Positions 63,641-64,000 of a stretch of DNA of 64,000 nucleotides are shown here, in pieces. Origin of the DNA: Agromyces mangrovi (GTDB lineage Bacteria > Actinomycetota > Actinomycetes > Actinomycetales > Microbacteriaceae); the NCBI RefSeq assembly GCF_030296695.1, contig NZ_AP027737.1:744001-808000 (forward strand). The letters run 5' to 3'. A program made the position numbers and the translations under genes. Every line of letters begins with the position of its first letter. Position 1 is the first letter of the stretch. The notes below the pieces were generated by a model. It was not told the origin of the DNA. It made no database searches and saw only the letters and a list, made by a program, of their open reading frames with translations.

Positions 63641-64000
63641 GTGCCTCGAGCCGCACCCGGTCGGCCGACGCGTCGTCGGGCTGTTCCTGCGACGCGACCT
63701 CGGCGGCGACCCGCTCCAGGTAGCGGTCGACCTCCAGCTGCTCGCGCGCGGCGTCCCAGCCGAGCACGCGGCCCATGAGCTTCGCGGCGACCGGTGCCGC
63801 GGAGACGCCCCGGTCCCACGCCTCGATCGAGATGCGCGTCCGCCGGGCCAGCACGTCGTCGAGGTGCAGCGCGCCCTCGTGCGAGGCCGCGTAGACGACC
63901 TCGGCGCCGATGTAGTCGTCGGCACCGGGCAGCGGCTCGACGAGCTCGGGGTCGTCGCGGATCAGGTCGAGGAGCTCGTCGGTGAGGGTGCCGTACCGGT
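63618..64000 (-). CDS. glpD: Glycerol-3-phosphate dehydrogenase, C-terminal part (5' end outside window)
   Basis: Only the last 127 codons lie in the window. The C-terminal domain of the FAD-dependent enzyme is clear: RYGTLTDELLDLIRDDPELV, GADDYIGAEVVYAASHEGAL, and the strongly conserved LDDVLARRTRISIEAWDRG, ending in an acidic tail. The enzyme feeds glycerol-3-phosphate to the quinone pool; this fits with the glycerophosphodiesterase at 54.4 kb. Its last codons lie inside an 18-bp tandem repeat. Confidence 0.92.
   Translation of the reverse strand, partial: RYGTLTDELLDLIRDDPELVEPLPGADDYIGAEVVYAASHEGALHLDDVLARRTRISIEAWDRGVSAAPVAAKLMGRVLGWDAAREQLEVDRYLERVAAEVASQEQPDDASADRVRLEAPDIVSAD

Overview
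The DNA is very GC-rich and codes almost entirely with G/C-ending codons. Gene starts often sit 5-9 nt downstream of a TAnnnT -10 box with no Shine-Dalgarno, which is the actinobacterial leaderless layout. The gene content (405-aa NADP isocitrate dehydrogenase, sucCD close to purNH, ECF42 sigma factor with a DGPF partner, NarL-type two-component pairs, DUF3817/SURF1) and the small-gene pair at 37.3-37.9 kb point to a high-GC actinobacterium, most likely a Microbacteriaceae relative. The species cannot be fixed from sequence reading alone. I see no rRNA, tRNA, CRISPR array, insertion sequence or prophage. No gene-free gap exceeds about 300 bases.

Layout. 0-3.6 kb: a sugar ABC uptake operon (permease cut by the window edge, lipoprotein binding protein) behind a ROK repressor whose start codon lies in a near-perfect palindrome. 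3.7-6.8 kb: a large secreted subtilisin. 7.0-10.1 kb: a membrane protein divergent from a two-component pair. 10.1-14.3 kb: metal P-type ATPase, isocitrate dehydrogenase, GNAT and an alkyltransferase-like protein. 14.3-16.9 kb: a second two-component pair. 17.1-20.7 kb: a giant patatin-like protein. 20.7-24.7 kb: a heterodimeric ABC exporter preceded by a 28-codon leader ORF and serial hairpins. 24.8-27.2 kb: a membrane-anchored dimethylargininase-like protein and a Leu/Val dehydrogenase-like protein. 27.3-32.4 kb: a four-gene operon ending in purN-purH. 32.6-36.6 kb: a secreted prealbumin-fold protein and sucCD. 36.8-42.4 kb: small conserved proteins, a VIT-family transporter, PcrA/UvrD and a ThrE-like exporter.

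42.5-53.3 kb is the most distinctive part. It holds two amidohydrolases, a VanB-type flavin/2Fe-2S reductase, an XRE-cupin regulator, a NitT/TauT-type ABC importer with an NMT1-like binding protein, an SDR, a VAO-type FAD enzyme, a creatininase-family hydrolase and a PNPOx-like flavoprotein. Together they look like an import-and-degrade system for a small nitrogen heterocycle of unknown identity; an MTHFR-family gene follows convergently. 54-58 kb: glycerophosphodiesterase, Bax-inhibitor protein, and the ECF42/DGPF pair. 58.5-60.7 kb: a cell-wall-binding-repeat surface protein of visibly lower GC. 60.7-64 kb: guaA, DUF3817, SURF1 and the 3' end of glpD.

Caution for the reader: ten genes are interrupted by one-base shifts, all repaired by adding one G/C in a G/C run. 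They include sucC and guaA. All being of one kind, they look like consensus homopolymer errors rather than real pseudogenes, so these genes are annotated across the shift and flagged.
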